Assembly: GCF_000429065.1 (NCBI RefSeq)
Contig: NZ_AUBD01000001.1
Span: forward strand, 310,001-374,000
DNA length: 64,000 nt
Origin: Silanimonas lenta DSM 16282
Lineage (GTDB): Bacteria > Pseudomonadota > Gammaproteobacteria > Xanthomonadales > Xanthomonadaceae
Direction of reading: 5' to 3'
The translations under genes were made by a program, and so were the position numbers. Each line of letters opens with the position of its first letter. The first letter of the stretch is position 1. Positions 33,464 through 41,867 of this stretch are shown here, piece after piece. The notes beneath the pieces are model-generated. The model had not been told where the DNA came from and made no database searches. It saw nothing but the letters and a program-made list of their open reading frames with translations.

Positions 33464-33912
33464 GGGCTGGGGGTTCCTTGCAGGAAGGCCTGGGCATCGG
33501 GCGGCTCGAACACGGAGAGCGAGGCACTGGCGATACCCTGCCCTCCTTGCTCCAGCTCGCAGCGGAACTGCCCGAGGCCGTTGTCGGAGAAGAATTCGCG
33601 CCGCACGCGGATGAGCAGCGGGCGGTCGAGCGCGATATGCGAGGGCCCGAAGGCATAGCGCCGGGTACCGAGCAGGAAGCCGATGGCCGGCGGCTCGCCG
33701 CGCCGGCGGGCCTGCCAGCCGGCCCAGGCGGCCACGGCCTGGGCCATGTATTCGAGGCCATGCCAGATGGCGATGCCCTCCGGCCTCGCGAAGGGATGGT
33801 CGAAGCCGGGCAAGGCCTCGGCCAGCACATGCTCCTCGCTGGCCTCGTGCAGGGTATGCAGCCAGCACATGCCGCGGGCATGGGGCATCAGCGGGGCGAT
33901 CGGCTCGCTCAT
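33460..33912 (-). CDS. ApeP-like 3-hydroxyacyl-ACP dehydratase subunit
   Basis: A 150-residue hotdog-fold protein. GFDHPFARPEGIAIWHGLEYMAQAVAAWAGW has the layout of the FabA/ApeP dehydratase helix, and RRYAFGPSHIALDRPLLIRVRREF continues the fold. Aryl polyene synthases use a dehydratase pair of ApeP and ApeI; here the ApeI partner appears as the C-terminal domain of the protein at 43547-45175. It overlaps the neighbouring ketosynthase and ketoreductase genes by 4 bp on each side. Confidence 0.85.
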   Translation of the reverse strand: MSEPIAPLMPHARGMCWLHTLHEASEEHVLAEALPGFDHPFARPEGIAIWHGLEYMAQAVAAWAGWQARRRGEPPAIGFLLGTRRYAFGPSHIALDRPLLIRVRREFFSDNGLGQFRCELEQGGQGIASASLSVFEPPDAQAFLQGTPSP

Positions 33913-35114
33913 GCCGCCCCCAGAACCAGCGCGGCATTGCTGCCGCCGAAGGCGAAGCTGTGGCTGGCGACATGGCGCAGCGGCCGCGTGGCGCGCTCGC
34001 CGGGCGCGACGAAGCGCAGCGGCGGCAGGGCCGGATCCGGGTGGCCATCCCAGAGCTGGGGCAGCAGCCAGGCGTCCGGGTTGCGCGCCAGCATCAGCCA
34101 GCACAAGCCCGCCTCGATCGCCCCTGCAGCGCCCAAGGCATGCCCGGTGAGTGGCTTCGTGGAGCTCATCGGCACCTGCGCGCCGTAGAGCGCCGCGCTG
34201 ACCGGCGCCTCCATCGCATCGTTCTGCGCCGTAGCCGTGCCATGCAGGTTGACGTAGTCGATGGCTTTGCCATCGAGGCCGGCGCCGTGCAGGGCGGCCT
34301 CGATGGCGAGGCGTGCGCCCCGCCCCGCCGGATCGGGCGCCGACATGTGGTGGGCATCGGCGCTCTCGCCCCAGCCGCAGAGTCGCACCGGGCCGGGCCG
34401 GCGCGAGACCAGGAACAGCGCCGCGCCCTCGCCGATGTTGATGCCGCGGCGGTTCGCCGAGAACGGATTGCAGCGCTCCTCCGACACCGCCTCCAGCGCC
34501 GAGAACCCGGCCAGGGTGAAGCCGCAGAGCGAATCGGCGCCGCCGGCGATCACCAGGTCGGCCCGCCCGCCCTGCACCAACCGGGCCGCGGTAGCCAGCG
34601 CCTTGGCGCTCGAGGAGCAGGCGGTGGAGATCACGCTCTGCGCCGCCTGCGGCAATCCAAGCACATGGGCGAGGAAGCGCGCCGGCATGCCCATCTCCTG
34701 CATCGCGTAATGGAAGTCGGCGGGCAGGCCGCCGTGGAGGTCCCGCTGCCGGAAGGCGCGCTCGGTCTCGCCGATGCCCGAGGTGCTGCTGCCGAGCACG
34801 ATGGCGACGCGCTCCGGCGCCACGCCCTCCAGCGCCGCCGGCAGGGCCGCGCCGAGATCGTCCAGCGCCAGCCGCAGCAGGGCATTGTTCCGGCCGCGCA
34901 GGGGCAGCGGGTATTCGTCGAGCGTGGGCAGTTCGCCGGGCACCTCGCCCACCATGAGCCGACGCCCGAGGAAGGCCGTGGAGGGCTGCACGCCCGGCTC
35001 GGGCGCGTCACGGAAGAGGCGTGCCGCCACCACCTCGGCCCGGGGACCGAGCGCGCAGCACAGGCCGAGGGCATTGAGGTAGACCGGCGCCCGGGCCGCG
35101 GCGTTTCCGCTCAT
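33909..35114 (-). CDS. beta-ketoacyl-ACP synthase, aryl polyene type (ketosynthase 2)
   Basis: A second condensing enzyme, 401 residues, clearly diverged from ketosynthase 1. The triad is complete: C166 in ISTACSSSA, H291 in NLHGTATAQND, H325 in LTGHALGAAG. Aryl polyene loci usually encode two ketosynthases, one elongating and one thought to act early or on the aromatic starter. Which does which here cannot be decided from sequence alone. ATG at 35114 overlaps the DUF3261 gene stop; the stop overlaps the dehydratase start. Confidence 0.9.
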   Translation of the reverse strand: MSGNAAARAPVYLNALGLCCALGPRAEVVAARLFRDAPEPGVQPSTAFLGRRLMVGEVPGELPTLDEYPLPLRGRNNALLRLALDDLGAALPAALEGVAPERVAIVLGSSTSGIGETERAFRQRDLHGGLPADFHYAMQEMGMPARFLAHVLGLPQAAQSVISTACSSSAKALATAARLVQGGRADLVIAGGADSLCGFTLAGFSALEAVSEERCNPFSANRRGINIGEGAALFLVSRRPGPVRLCGWGESADAHHMSAPDPAGRGARLAIEAALHGAGLDGKAIDYVNLHGTATAQNDAMEAPVSAALYGAQVPMSSTKPLTGHALGAAGAIEAGLCWLMLARNPDAWLLPQLWDGHPDPALPPLRFVAPGERATRPLRHVASHSFAFGGSNAALVLGAA

Positions 35115-35689
35115 GGCGCGCCCTCCGCCGCCACCGAGCGGATCTCCAGCACGTAGCCGGCCCGAGGCCGCTCGATGCGCCAGTGCCCGGGCTCGCCGGC
35201 CCCGATCCGCGCCACCAGTGCCCTGCCCTGCCACACCGTGCGCTGCCCCTCCTGCTCCTCCACGCGCCAGCCCTGCGGGGCGGCACGCCGAAGGGCGGCG
35301 AGCGGCCAGAGCGCGAACTGCAGGTCCTGCAGCACGTCCCGGCCCCCGGGCTGCGGCGGCAGCCAGGCGGCGCGCCATTCCTCGAGCCGCTCGCCATCCC
35401 AGCGCAGGCGCAGGGCCACCTGCCCCAGCGCCAGCACGGCAAGCTGCACGGCCTCGGCATCGGCCTCCAGCAGGGCCTCGAACTGGCGCGACTCGCCGCC
35501 CCGCTCGATCCGCAGCTGCTGCTGCAGGTGCAGGGGGGCCGGCAGCTCGCGCGGCGAGAGCGGCCATGGCGCCCCGCCCCGCGGCGCACTGGCACAGGCC
35601 GCCAGCAGCAGCGCGCACAGGCCCGCCAGCAGGGCGGAGGCCGGCAGGCGGCAGGGGGCGCTGGCGGCCGGAGGCTTCAGCGGCTGCAC
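35111..35689 (-). CDS. DUF3261 lipoprotein of the pigment export group
   Basis: A 192-residue lipoprotein with signal segment ALLAGLCALLLAAC and lipobox LAAC. The body (LQQQLRIERGGESRQFEALLEAD, LGQVALRLRWDGERLEEWRA, VLQDLQFALWPLAALR) matches DUF3261, a family nearly always found in aryl polyene clusters together with the LolA-like and MMPL proteins and presumed to help place the pigment in the outer membrane. GTG at 35689 is chosen: GGAGG lies 6 nt upstream and no ATG precedes the signal peptide. It overlaps the flavoenzyme gene by 13 bp. Confidence 0.85.
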   Translation of the reverse strand: MQPLKPPAASAPCRLPASALLAGLCALLLAACASAPRGGAPWPLSPRELPAPLHLQQQLRIERGGESRQFEALLEADAEAVQLAVLALGQVALRLRWDGERLEEWRAAWLPPQPGGRDVLQDLQFALWPLAALRRAAPQGWRVEEQEGQRTVWQGRALVARIGAGEPGHWRIERPRAGYVLEIRSVAAEGAP

Positions 35690-36921
35690 AGCTCCTCCAG
35701 CACGGCAAGGCGGCGCTTGGTGTCGGCGACGTAGGGATTCGACGGGTCCCAGGCGTAGCCGGCGAGGATGGCGCTGATCATGCGGCGGATGTCGGGCGAG
35801 GGCGTGGGGTGGAAGATGATGTTCTGGAAGCCGCCCGCGTACCACGACTCGACGAAGGCGCGGAACGTATCCACGCCGCGGCGCAGCGGGTCGGCATAGT
35901 CGGCCTGCCAGTCCACCGCCTCGCCGCGCGCCTGGCGCTCGAGGCAGGTGGCCGCGAGATGCGCCGACTTGAAGGCGATGGTGACGCCGGAGGAGAACAC
36001 CGGGTCGAGGAACTCGCCGGCATTGCCGAGCAGGGCGAAGCCCGGGCCCCACAGCGAACTGACGTTGGCCGAGTAGCCGATGATCGAGCGTGCCGGCGTA
36101 TCCCAGGTGGCGTTGGCGAGCAGGGCACGCAGCCCGGGCTCTTCGGCGACGATGGCCTTGAGGCGCTCGGTCTCGGTGCCGGCATAGCGTTCCAGCACCT
36201 GGGTCTCGGCCACCACGCCGAGCGAGCAGCGCCCGTTCGAGAAGGGAATGGTCCAGTACCAGATGTCGCAGTGCTCGGGATGCACGCTGATCAGGATCTT
36301 GTTGCGGTCCCAGCTGCCCGGCGCGGTGCCGTCGGCGACGTGGGTGAAGATCGCCCCGCGCGCGGGGAAGCGCGAGGGCGTCTCGAGCTTCAGCAGCCGC
36401 GGCAGGATGCGCCCGAAGCCGCTGGCATCGAGCAGGAAGCGGGCCTGCACCTGGTAGACCTCGCCCTGCGTTGCGCCCTCGCTGTTGTCACGCACGGTGA
36501 CGATGGGCGAGCCACCGTTCAGGTCGACCGCCATCACCTCGTGGCGGTAGCGCACCCGGGCCCCGGCGCGCTCGGCGGCATCGGCCAGCACCTTGTCGAA
36601 ATCGGCGCGCTGCACCTGGTAGGTGGTGCCCCAGCCGGGGCTGAACTTGTCGCGGAAATCGAAGAAGGTGCGCTGGTCGCCACGCACGAAGGCGGCGCCG
36701 TTCTTGTACTGGAAGCCGGCCTCCACCACGTCCTGCAGCATGCCGGCAGCCTCGATGAACTGCATGCTCTGCGGCAGCAGGCTCTCGCCGATGGAGAAGC
36801 GCGGGAACTGCTCGCGCTCGAGGATCAGCACCTCGCGGCCCTGCTTGCGCAGCAGGCCGGCGGCCACGGCGCCGGCCGGACCGGCGCCGATGATCAGGAT
36901 GTCGGCGGTTTCATGACGCAT
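35677..36921 (-). CDS. FAD-dependent oxidoreductase, flavin halogenase-like
   Basis: A 414-residue flavoprotein with FAD-binding IIGAGPAGAVAAGLL (residues 10-24), FPRFSIGESLLP, the halogenase-type motif WYWTIPF (221-227, compare WxWxIP), and GNAGEFLDPVFSSGV. A lysine at K73 in GFQYKNGAAF is placed like the catalytic lysine of phenolic halogenases. It is similar to the halogenase/reductase gene of xanthomonadin clusters, whose pigments are brominated; a geranylgeranyl-reductase-like dehydrogenase remains possible. It overlaps the exporter gene by 11 bp. Confidence 0.82.
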   Translation of the reverse strand: MRHETADILIIGAGPAGAVAAGLLRKQGREVLILEREQFPRFSIGESLLPQSMQFIEAAGMLQDVVEAGFQYKNGAAFVRGDQRTFFDFRDKFSPGWGTTYQVQRADFDKVLADAAERAGARVRYRHEVMAVDLNGGSPIVTVRDNSEGATQGEVYQVQARFLLDASGFGRILPRLLKLETPSRFPARGAIFTHVADGTAPGSWDRNKILISVHPEHCDIWYWTIPFSNGRCSLGVVAETQVLERYAGTETERLKAIVAEEPGLRALLANATWDTPARSIIGYSANVSSLWGPGFALLGNAGEFLDPVFSSGVTIAFKSAHLAATCLERQARGEAVDWQADYADPLRRGVDTFRAFVESWYAGGFQNIIFHPTPSPDIRRMISAILAGYAWDPSNPYVADTKRRLAVLEELCSR

Positions 36922-39286
36922 GGAAAGGATCCCTGGAACGGAGGAGGAGCGCCGCATCCCGCGGCGGTGGACGGAACAGCGGGGAGAGCGCCCAGACCGC
37001 CCCGACGCCGACCAGCATGGTCAGGCCGAAGCCGTGCAGGGCCGGGGTCTGCGAAAGCGCGAGCAGGCCGAAGGCGAGCAGCGTGCTCGCCGCGCCCAGC
37101 GACACGGCAAGCCAGCTGGCACCATCGTCCTGATGCTCGAGCAGGAAGATGCCGTAGTCGATGCCGACGCCGAGCAGCAGCATCAGGGCCAGCACGTTGA
37201 ACAGCTGCAGGGGCTCGCCGAGCAGGCCCTGCACGCCGAGCGCCAGCGCCCCGGCGAGCAGGGTCGGCAGGAGCGCCCGCCAGGCGCGGCGGCCGAAGCG
37301 CAGCCACAGCAGCAGGGCCACGCCGGCCACGCCCAGCGCCAGCCAGCCCTGGATCTGCACGCGGTAGCGGGCGAGCAGCTCTGAGTACTCGGCGCTGCGG
37401 TCGACCCAGCGCACGCCCTCGCCGGCGAGCGCCGCGAGCGCCGGCAGGCTTTCGGGGCCGATGCCGGAGACCCGCACCAGGCTGGCCACGCGGCCCTCCT
37501 GCTCGCCGAGCCACAGGGGGCGCTCCGCCTGCGACAGCGGCGAGGCCAGCCAGTCATGGAGCCCGAGCGCGGCCTCGGGGCCGTCCGCGGCATCGGCGGC
37601 GGGGGCCGGCAGCGGCTGGCCCAGGGCTTCGCCCAGGCGCTGGCGCACGGCCGATTCGAGTGCGGCCACCACCTCCCGGTCCTCGCGCTGGCGCTGCGCC
37701 GAAGGCACGGCCTCGGCCAGCGCCTGCCAGCCACTCAGCAGGCCCTCATGGCGAAGCCGGCGTAGCCCCTCGATGAGCGCCTCCTCGCGCTGCAGCAGGG
37801 CTTCGGTGTCCGCGGCCTCGACGAGGAAGAACTGCGCCGGGCTCGGCAGGTCGAGCAGCCGGGCCAGCGCCTGCTGCTCCTCCAGCACGCCCGCCGGCAC
37901 GCCCTGCAGCGCGCGCAGCTGGTCGTCGGCCCGCAGCTGGAACAGGCCGGCGATGGCGATGGCCAGCGTGCCCAGCAGCAGCGCCGGGGCGAACCGGCGC
38001 GAAGCCCAGCCCCCTCCGCCAAGCCGCGGCCAGGCGGCGAGGCTTTGCGACACCCGGCGCGAGAGCCCGGACGGCGCCGGGGCCCGCTTCGGCCACAGCG
38101 GGAACCAGCAGGCCACGGTGAGGAAGGCCGCCAGTAGGCCCACCGCCGAGAACAGCGCCATCTGCCGCAGGCCCGGAAAAGGCGCGAGGCCGATCGCGGC
38201 ATAGGCGAGCACGCTGGTGGCAAGAGCGAGCAGCAGGCCCGGCAGCAGGTGGTCGAGCTGGGCGATGCCCGGGCGCGCGGGGTCGCCCTGCCGGGCAGCA
38301 AAGTAATGGATGCCGTAGTCCTCGGCCACGCCGACGAGGCTGGCGCCGAAGACCAGGGTGAGCACATGCACCTCGCCGAACACCCAGCCGGTGACCACCA
38401 GGGCGGCGCCCACGCCGACCAGTAGGGAGCTGCCCACCAGCAGCACCGGAAGCGGGCTGCGGAAGCACAGGGCGACGAGCAGCACCACGGCCAGCAGGGA
38501 GCCAAGGCCGATGGTGTTCATCTCGGCGGCCGCCTGCGCGGCGGCGGCCTCGGCGATCAGGGGCACGCCCGCCGCCAGCAGGGCCACCGGCGCGCCATCG
38601 AGGGCGGCGATCCGCTCCCGCGCCTCCTTGACCGCCCCGGCCAGCGGGCTTCCCCCATCCACCCGGAACGCGCCCCCGGCATGGCGGAAGCGCAGCAGCA
38701 CGGCCTCGCTCCCGTCCGCGAACGACCGCTGCCACTCGCCCTGGGTGAACGAGAGCCCGCGCGCCCGCGCCTGCCACCAGGCCGAGGCGAGGCCCAGCGG
38801 GTCTTCGAGCACGCCCGGCCCCGGCGCGAACGCGAGCGGCGAATAGAGCCGCGCCAGGGCGGCCTCGGCCCAGTCCTCCGCCGGCCGCGAACGCAAAGGC
38901 TCGCGCAGGGCCTCGGCCACCAGCCCGCGCTGCCAGGGGCGCAACACATCGAGGGCCCCGGCCGCCGGCAGGGCCGCGACGAGCTCCTCGAGCGGCAGGT
39001 GGCGCTCGTGCAGCACCCCGCGCAGGACCGCAGCCGCCTGCCGCGCCGCCGCTGCATCGGAGGAGCGCAGCAGGAACAACAGCTCGCCCGTGCCCTGCCC
39101 GGCCACCGCCTCGGCGGCCTGGGCGATGCGGGCATCGCGCTGCTCCGTGGGCAGCAGCGCCAGTACGTCGGTGTCGAGCGCCGGCGCGCGCAGGAACTGC
39201 CAAAGCCCGACGGCCAGCGCCAGCACGGCCAGGCCCCAGGCGGCGGCCAGCCCCTGCTGCCAGCGGTGGCGCCCGGCCTCAGTCAA
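36911..39286 (-). CDS. MMPL/RND-family exporter of the pigment cluster
   Basis: A 791-residue inner-membrane transporter of the MMPL group. One N-terminal membrane span (about residues 14-31), a large periplasmic domain, a block of five spans (about 255-395, LLAVVLLVALCFRSPLPVLLV onwards), a second periplasmic domain, and a second block (about 630-780). GVAEDYGIHYF and GVGIDYGIFLL are the paired intramembrane motifs of the family. In aryl polyene loci it probably exports the lipid-linked polyene from the inner membrane. It overlaps the LolA-like gene by 8 bp and the flavoenzyme gene by 11 bp. Confidence 0.9.
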   Translation of the reverse strand: MTEAGRHRWQQGLAAAWGLAVLALAVGLWQFLRAPALDTDVLALLPTEQRDARIAQAAEAVAGQGTGELLFLLRSSDAAAARQAAAVLRGVLHERHLPLEELVAALPAAGALDVLRPWQRGLVAEALREPLRSRPAEDWAEAALARLYSPLAFAPGPGVLEDPLGLASAWWQARARGLSFTQGEWQRSFADGSEAVLLRFRHAGGAFRVDGGSPLAGAVKEARERIAALDGAPVALLAAGVPLIAEAAAAQAAAEMNTIGLGSLLAVVLLVALCFRSPLPVLLVGSSLLVGVGAALVVTGWVFGEVHVLTLVFGASLVGVAEDYGIHYFAARQGDPARPGIAQLDHLLPGLLLALATSVLAYAAIGLAPFPGLRQMALFSAVGLLAAFLTVACWFPLWPKRAPAPSGLSRRVSQSLAAWPRLGGGGWASRRFAPALLLGTLAIAIAGLFQLRADDQLRALQGVPAGVLEEQQALARLLDLPSPAQFFLVEAADTEALLQREEALIEGLRRLRHEGLLSGWQALAEAVPSAQRQREDREVVAALESAVRQRLGEALGQPLPAPAADAADGPEAALGLHDWLASPLSQAERPLWLGEQEGRVASLVRVSGIGPESLPALAALAGEGVRWVDRSAEYSELLARYRVQIQGWLALGVAGVALLLWLRFGRRAWRALLPTLLAGALALGVQGLLGEPLQLFNVLALMLLLGVGIDYGIFLLEHQDDGASWLAVSLGAASTLLAFGLLALSQTPALHGFGLTMLVGVGAVWALSPLFRPPPRDAALLLRSRDPFHAS

Positions 39287-39908
39287 GGGCGCGGCGCTCG
39301 GCGTCCCCTGCCACCGGCAGGGTGCGGGTGTCGTGGAAGCGCAGGCGCACTTCGGCGCCCTCGCGTTCCTCGAGGCGGAGGCGCTCCACCTGCGCAGCGC
39401 CCTCCACCGCGATGCGGCGGAAGGCCGCGGCCAGCAGGGGGTCGCTCGGTGTCAGCACGAGGGCCCAGGCGCCCTCGCGCGGCGCAGGGGCCTCCTCCAC
39501 CACGAAATGCTCCGCCAGGGCCTTGCGGTCGGCCGAGAGCAGGGCCTCCAGCAGCGACTGCAGCAGCCGCGCCAGGCCCGCCCCGGCTTCTGCCCCCGGG
39601 GCCTGCTCCCGCCCCTCGGCATCACGCAGGCGCAGCCGGCCGCGCTGCAGGATCGTGGTGCTGGGGAAAGGCGCCCGCACCTCCCAGCGCAGGCCCTCCC
39701 CGCGCACCAGCAGCAGTTCGCCCTCCGAGCGCAGCGGCTGGCGGAAGCCCGGCAGCCGGCGCTCCTGCACGAAGCCGGCGCGAAGCACGGCGGCCGGCGA
39801 TACCGGCAAGGCGGACGCCACCGGCTCCGTGACCGGCGGCGACGCGGCCGCCCCTGCCAGCGGGCAGAGCAGGAGCGCGGCGAGCAGCGCCGACGCACGA
39901 CGGCTCAT
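39279..39908 (-). CDS. LolA-like periplasmic carrier protein
   Basis: A 209-residue exported protein with a signal peptide (MSRRASALLAALLLCPLAGAAA). GFVQERRLPGFRQPLRSEGELLLVRGEGLRWEV is the start of the LolA-type half-barrel (usual F-Q-R, P-L-S-G, F-R-W pattern). In this context it should carry the lipid-like pigment across the periplasm between the MMPL exporter and the DUF3261 outer-membrane protein. It overlaps both neighbours (4 and 8 bp). Confidence 0.87.
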   Translation of the reverse strand: MSRRASALLAALLLCPLAGAAASPPVTEPVASALPVSPAAVLRAGFVQERRLPGFRQPLRSEGELLLVRGEGLRWEVRAPFPSTTILQRGRLRLRDAEGREQAPGAEAGAGLARLLQSLLEALLSADRKALAEHFVVEEAPAPREGAWALVLTPSDPLLAAAFRRIAVEGAAQVERLRLEEREGAEVRLRFHDTRTLPVAGDAERRALD

Positions 39909-40321
39909 CCCGCCACCCCCAGCCGCTCGCGGAACACCGCCGGTGTCACGAGTTGCAGCTCGCCGCTGGCGAGTTCCACCGCCACCTGCAGGGTATGCGC
40001 CCGGGTGTGCACGAGGCCGCTTGCGCGGTCGCGGATCAGGTAGTCCACCCGCAGGCGGTTCTCCCATTCGGTGATGCGCGCCTCCACCTGCAGGGCCTGC
40101 CCGTACCGCAGCGGGCGGATGTACTTGGTGCGCAGGTCCACCACCGGCCAGGCATAGCCGCTGTCGCGCATCTGCTCGTAGTCGTAGTCGAGGCGCTGCA
40201 GCAGGGCGCAGCGGGCGATCTCGAAGTACTTGAAGTAATGGCCGTGCCAGACGATGCCCATCGGGTCGAGGTCGTGGAAGGCCGGGCTCAACTCGACCAC
40301 ATGGCTCCACTCAGGACGCAT
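39905..40321 (-). CDS. 4HBT-type acyl-ACP/CoA thioesterase
   Basis: A 138-residue hotdog thioesterase of the 4-hydroxybenzoyl-CoA thioesterase type. The active-site helix FHDLDPMGIVWHGHYFKYFEIAR, with the catalytic aspartate in HDLDPMG, is clear. In aryl polyene systems the thioesterase (ApeK) is thought to edit or release intermediates. ATG at 40321 gives MRPEWSHVVELS; it overlaps the ammonia-lyase gene by 11 bp and the LolA-like gene by 4 bp. Confidence 0.9.
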   Translation of the reverse strand: MRPEWSHVVELSPAFHDLDPMGIVWHGHYFKYFEIARCALLQRLDYDYEQMRDSGYAWPVVDLRTKYIRPLRYGQALQVEARITEWENRLRVDYLIRDRASGLVHTRAHTLQVAVELASGELQLVTPAVFRERLGVAG

Positions 40322-41867
40322 ACAGCCTCCAGGCACGCTGGCGGATGGCGGCGACGAGGGCGGACAGTTCGCCATCGAGCGCGCGGTCCTCTTCGATCAG
40401 GGGAATGCGTTCCTCGAGCTCGGCCTGCATGGCGGCCAGCGGCGCCGGCAGGGCATGGCCGGGCTCGAGGCGCTGGCGGAGCGCCACGCCCTGGCGGGCG
40501 GCCAGCAGCAGGGCCGCGGCCACCTGCTCGGAAAGCTCGAGCACGCGCAGGCAGTCGCGGGCGGCGATGGTACCCATGCTCACCTTGTCCTGGTTGTGGC
40601 ACTCGGTGGAGCGCGAGAACACCGAGGCCGGCATCGTCTGCTTCAGGGCCTCCGCGGTCCAGGCCGAGACGCTGATCTGCACCGCCTTCAGGCCATGGTT
40701 GATCGCCGCCCGCGGGCCCGTCGAGGCCGAGAGGTTCGCCGGCAGGCCATGGCTGTAGCGGGCATCGACCAGCAGGGCGAGCTGGCGGTCGAGCAGGTCG
40801 GCGACGTTGGCGATGGCGTTCTTCAGGCTGTCCATCGCGAAGGCGATGTGCCCGCCGTAGAAGTGCCCGCCATGCAGCACGGTCTCGCGGTCGGGGTCGA
40901 TCAGCGGGTTGTCGTTGGCGCTGTTGAGCTCGGTCTCGATCAGGCCGCGCACGAGATCGAGCGCGTCCTCGAGCACGCCGATCACGTGCGGGGCGCAGCG
41001 CAGCGAGTAGCGGTCCTGCAGCCGCTGTTCGTTGCGCGGCGGGCGGTCGGAGGCCAGGTCCTCGCGCAGGCGCGCCGCCACCCGGCCCTGCCCCGGGTGC
41101 GGCTTGGCGGCGAACAGTCCCTCGTCGAAGTGGTGAGCGTTGCCGGCGCTGGCGAACACGTTCAGCGCCGTGATCCGGGTGGCGAGCGCGGCGAGGTAGC
41201 GGGCGCGCTCGAAGGCGAGGCAGGCCAGCCCGGTCATCACCGCGGTGCCGTTCATCAGCGCCAGGCCTTCCTTGGGCCTGAGGCGCAGCGGCGCAAGGCC
41301 GACGCGGCGCAGGGCCTCGGCCGCGGGCAGCACCTCGCCGGCCAGCCACACCTCGCGCTCGCCGCAGAGGGCGGCGGCGAGGTAGGACAGGGGCGTGAGG
41401 TCGCCGCTCGCCCCCACCGAGCCCTCGGCGGGAATCCGCGGCAGCAGGTCGTGGTGCAGGAAGGCCTCGATCTGCCGGAGGAGGCCGAGGCTGACGCCGG
41501 ACATCCCGCGGGCCAGCGAGACCAGCCGCGCCACCAGCACCGCGCGCGTCTCCTCCGGCGTGAGCAGGCGGCCGGCGCCGCAGCCGTGGTAGGTGAAGAG
41601 GTGGTGCGGCAGCTCGTTCACCAGGGCCGGCGGGATGGCCACGGTGCAGCTGTCGCCGTAGCCGGTGGTGACGCCGTAGATCACGCCATCCTCGGCGATC
41701 AGGCGCTCGACGAAGGCGGCGCCGCGCTCGATGCGCGCGGTGAAGGCGGCATCGTCCGAGAGCCGGACGCGGGCATGGCCCCCGGCGATGGCGGCCACCT
41801 CGCCGATGGCGAGCGGGCGCTCGCCGACGGGAATGGCGGGAAGGTCAGGGCGCGGGCGGGCGTCCAT
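40311..41867 (-). CDS. aromatic amino acid ammonia-lyase (HAL/TAL family)
   Basis: MIO-dependent lyase, 518 residues. The prosthetic group forms from A153-S154-G155 in GSVGASGDLTPLSYL; Y64 of VIYGVTTGYGDS and the region NSANDNPLID, RYSHGLPANLS and FSRSTECHNQDKVSMG are also as expected. The substrate-selectivity stretch reads FTYHGCGAG, giving His94-Gly95 where bacterial tyrosine ammonia-lyases have His-Leu and histidases have Ser-His. I infer that it deaminates tyrosine to 4-coumarate as a starter for the polyene. No hut genes are nearby. It overlaps the acyltransferase gene by 23 bp. Confidence 0.9.
   Translation of the reverse strand: MDARPRPDLPAIPVGERPLAIGEVAAIAGGHARVRLSDDAAFTARIERGAAFVERLIAEDGVIYGVTTGYGDSCTVAIPPALVNELPHHLFTYHGCGAGRLLTPEETRAVLVARLVSLARGMSGVSLGLLRQIEAFLHHDLLPRIPAEGSVGASGDLTPLSYLAAALCGEREVWLAGEVLPAAEALRRVGLAPLRLRPKEGLALMNGTAVMTGLACLAFERARYLAALATRITALNVFASAGNAHHFDEGLFAAKPHPGQGRVAARLREDLASDRPPRNEQRLQDRYSLRCAPHVIGVLEDALDLVRGLIETELNSANDNPLIDPDRETVLHGGHFYGGHIAFAMDSLKNAIANVADLLDRQLALLVDARYSHGLPANLSASTGPRAAINHGLKAVQISVSAWTAEALKQTMPASVFSRSTECHNQDKVSMGTIAARDCLRVLELSEQVAAALLLAARQGVALRQRLEPGHALPAPLAAMQAELEERIPLIEEDRALDGELSALVAAIRQRAWRLYAS

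Noticed and set aside
33463-34104. Longer N-terminal forms of the pigment-cluster proteins
   Set aside because: Upstream in-frame starts add Arg/Ala-rich shadow sequence lying over the preceding gene; the ATGA overlaps give the correct starts.
40311-41867. Histidine utilisation (hut) gene
   Set aside because: No hutU, hutI or hutG nearby, the selectivity residues are not those of histidase, and the gene is embedded in the pigment operon.
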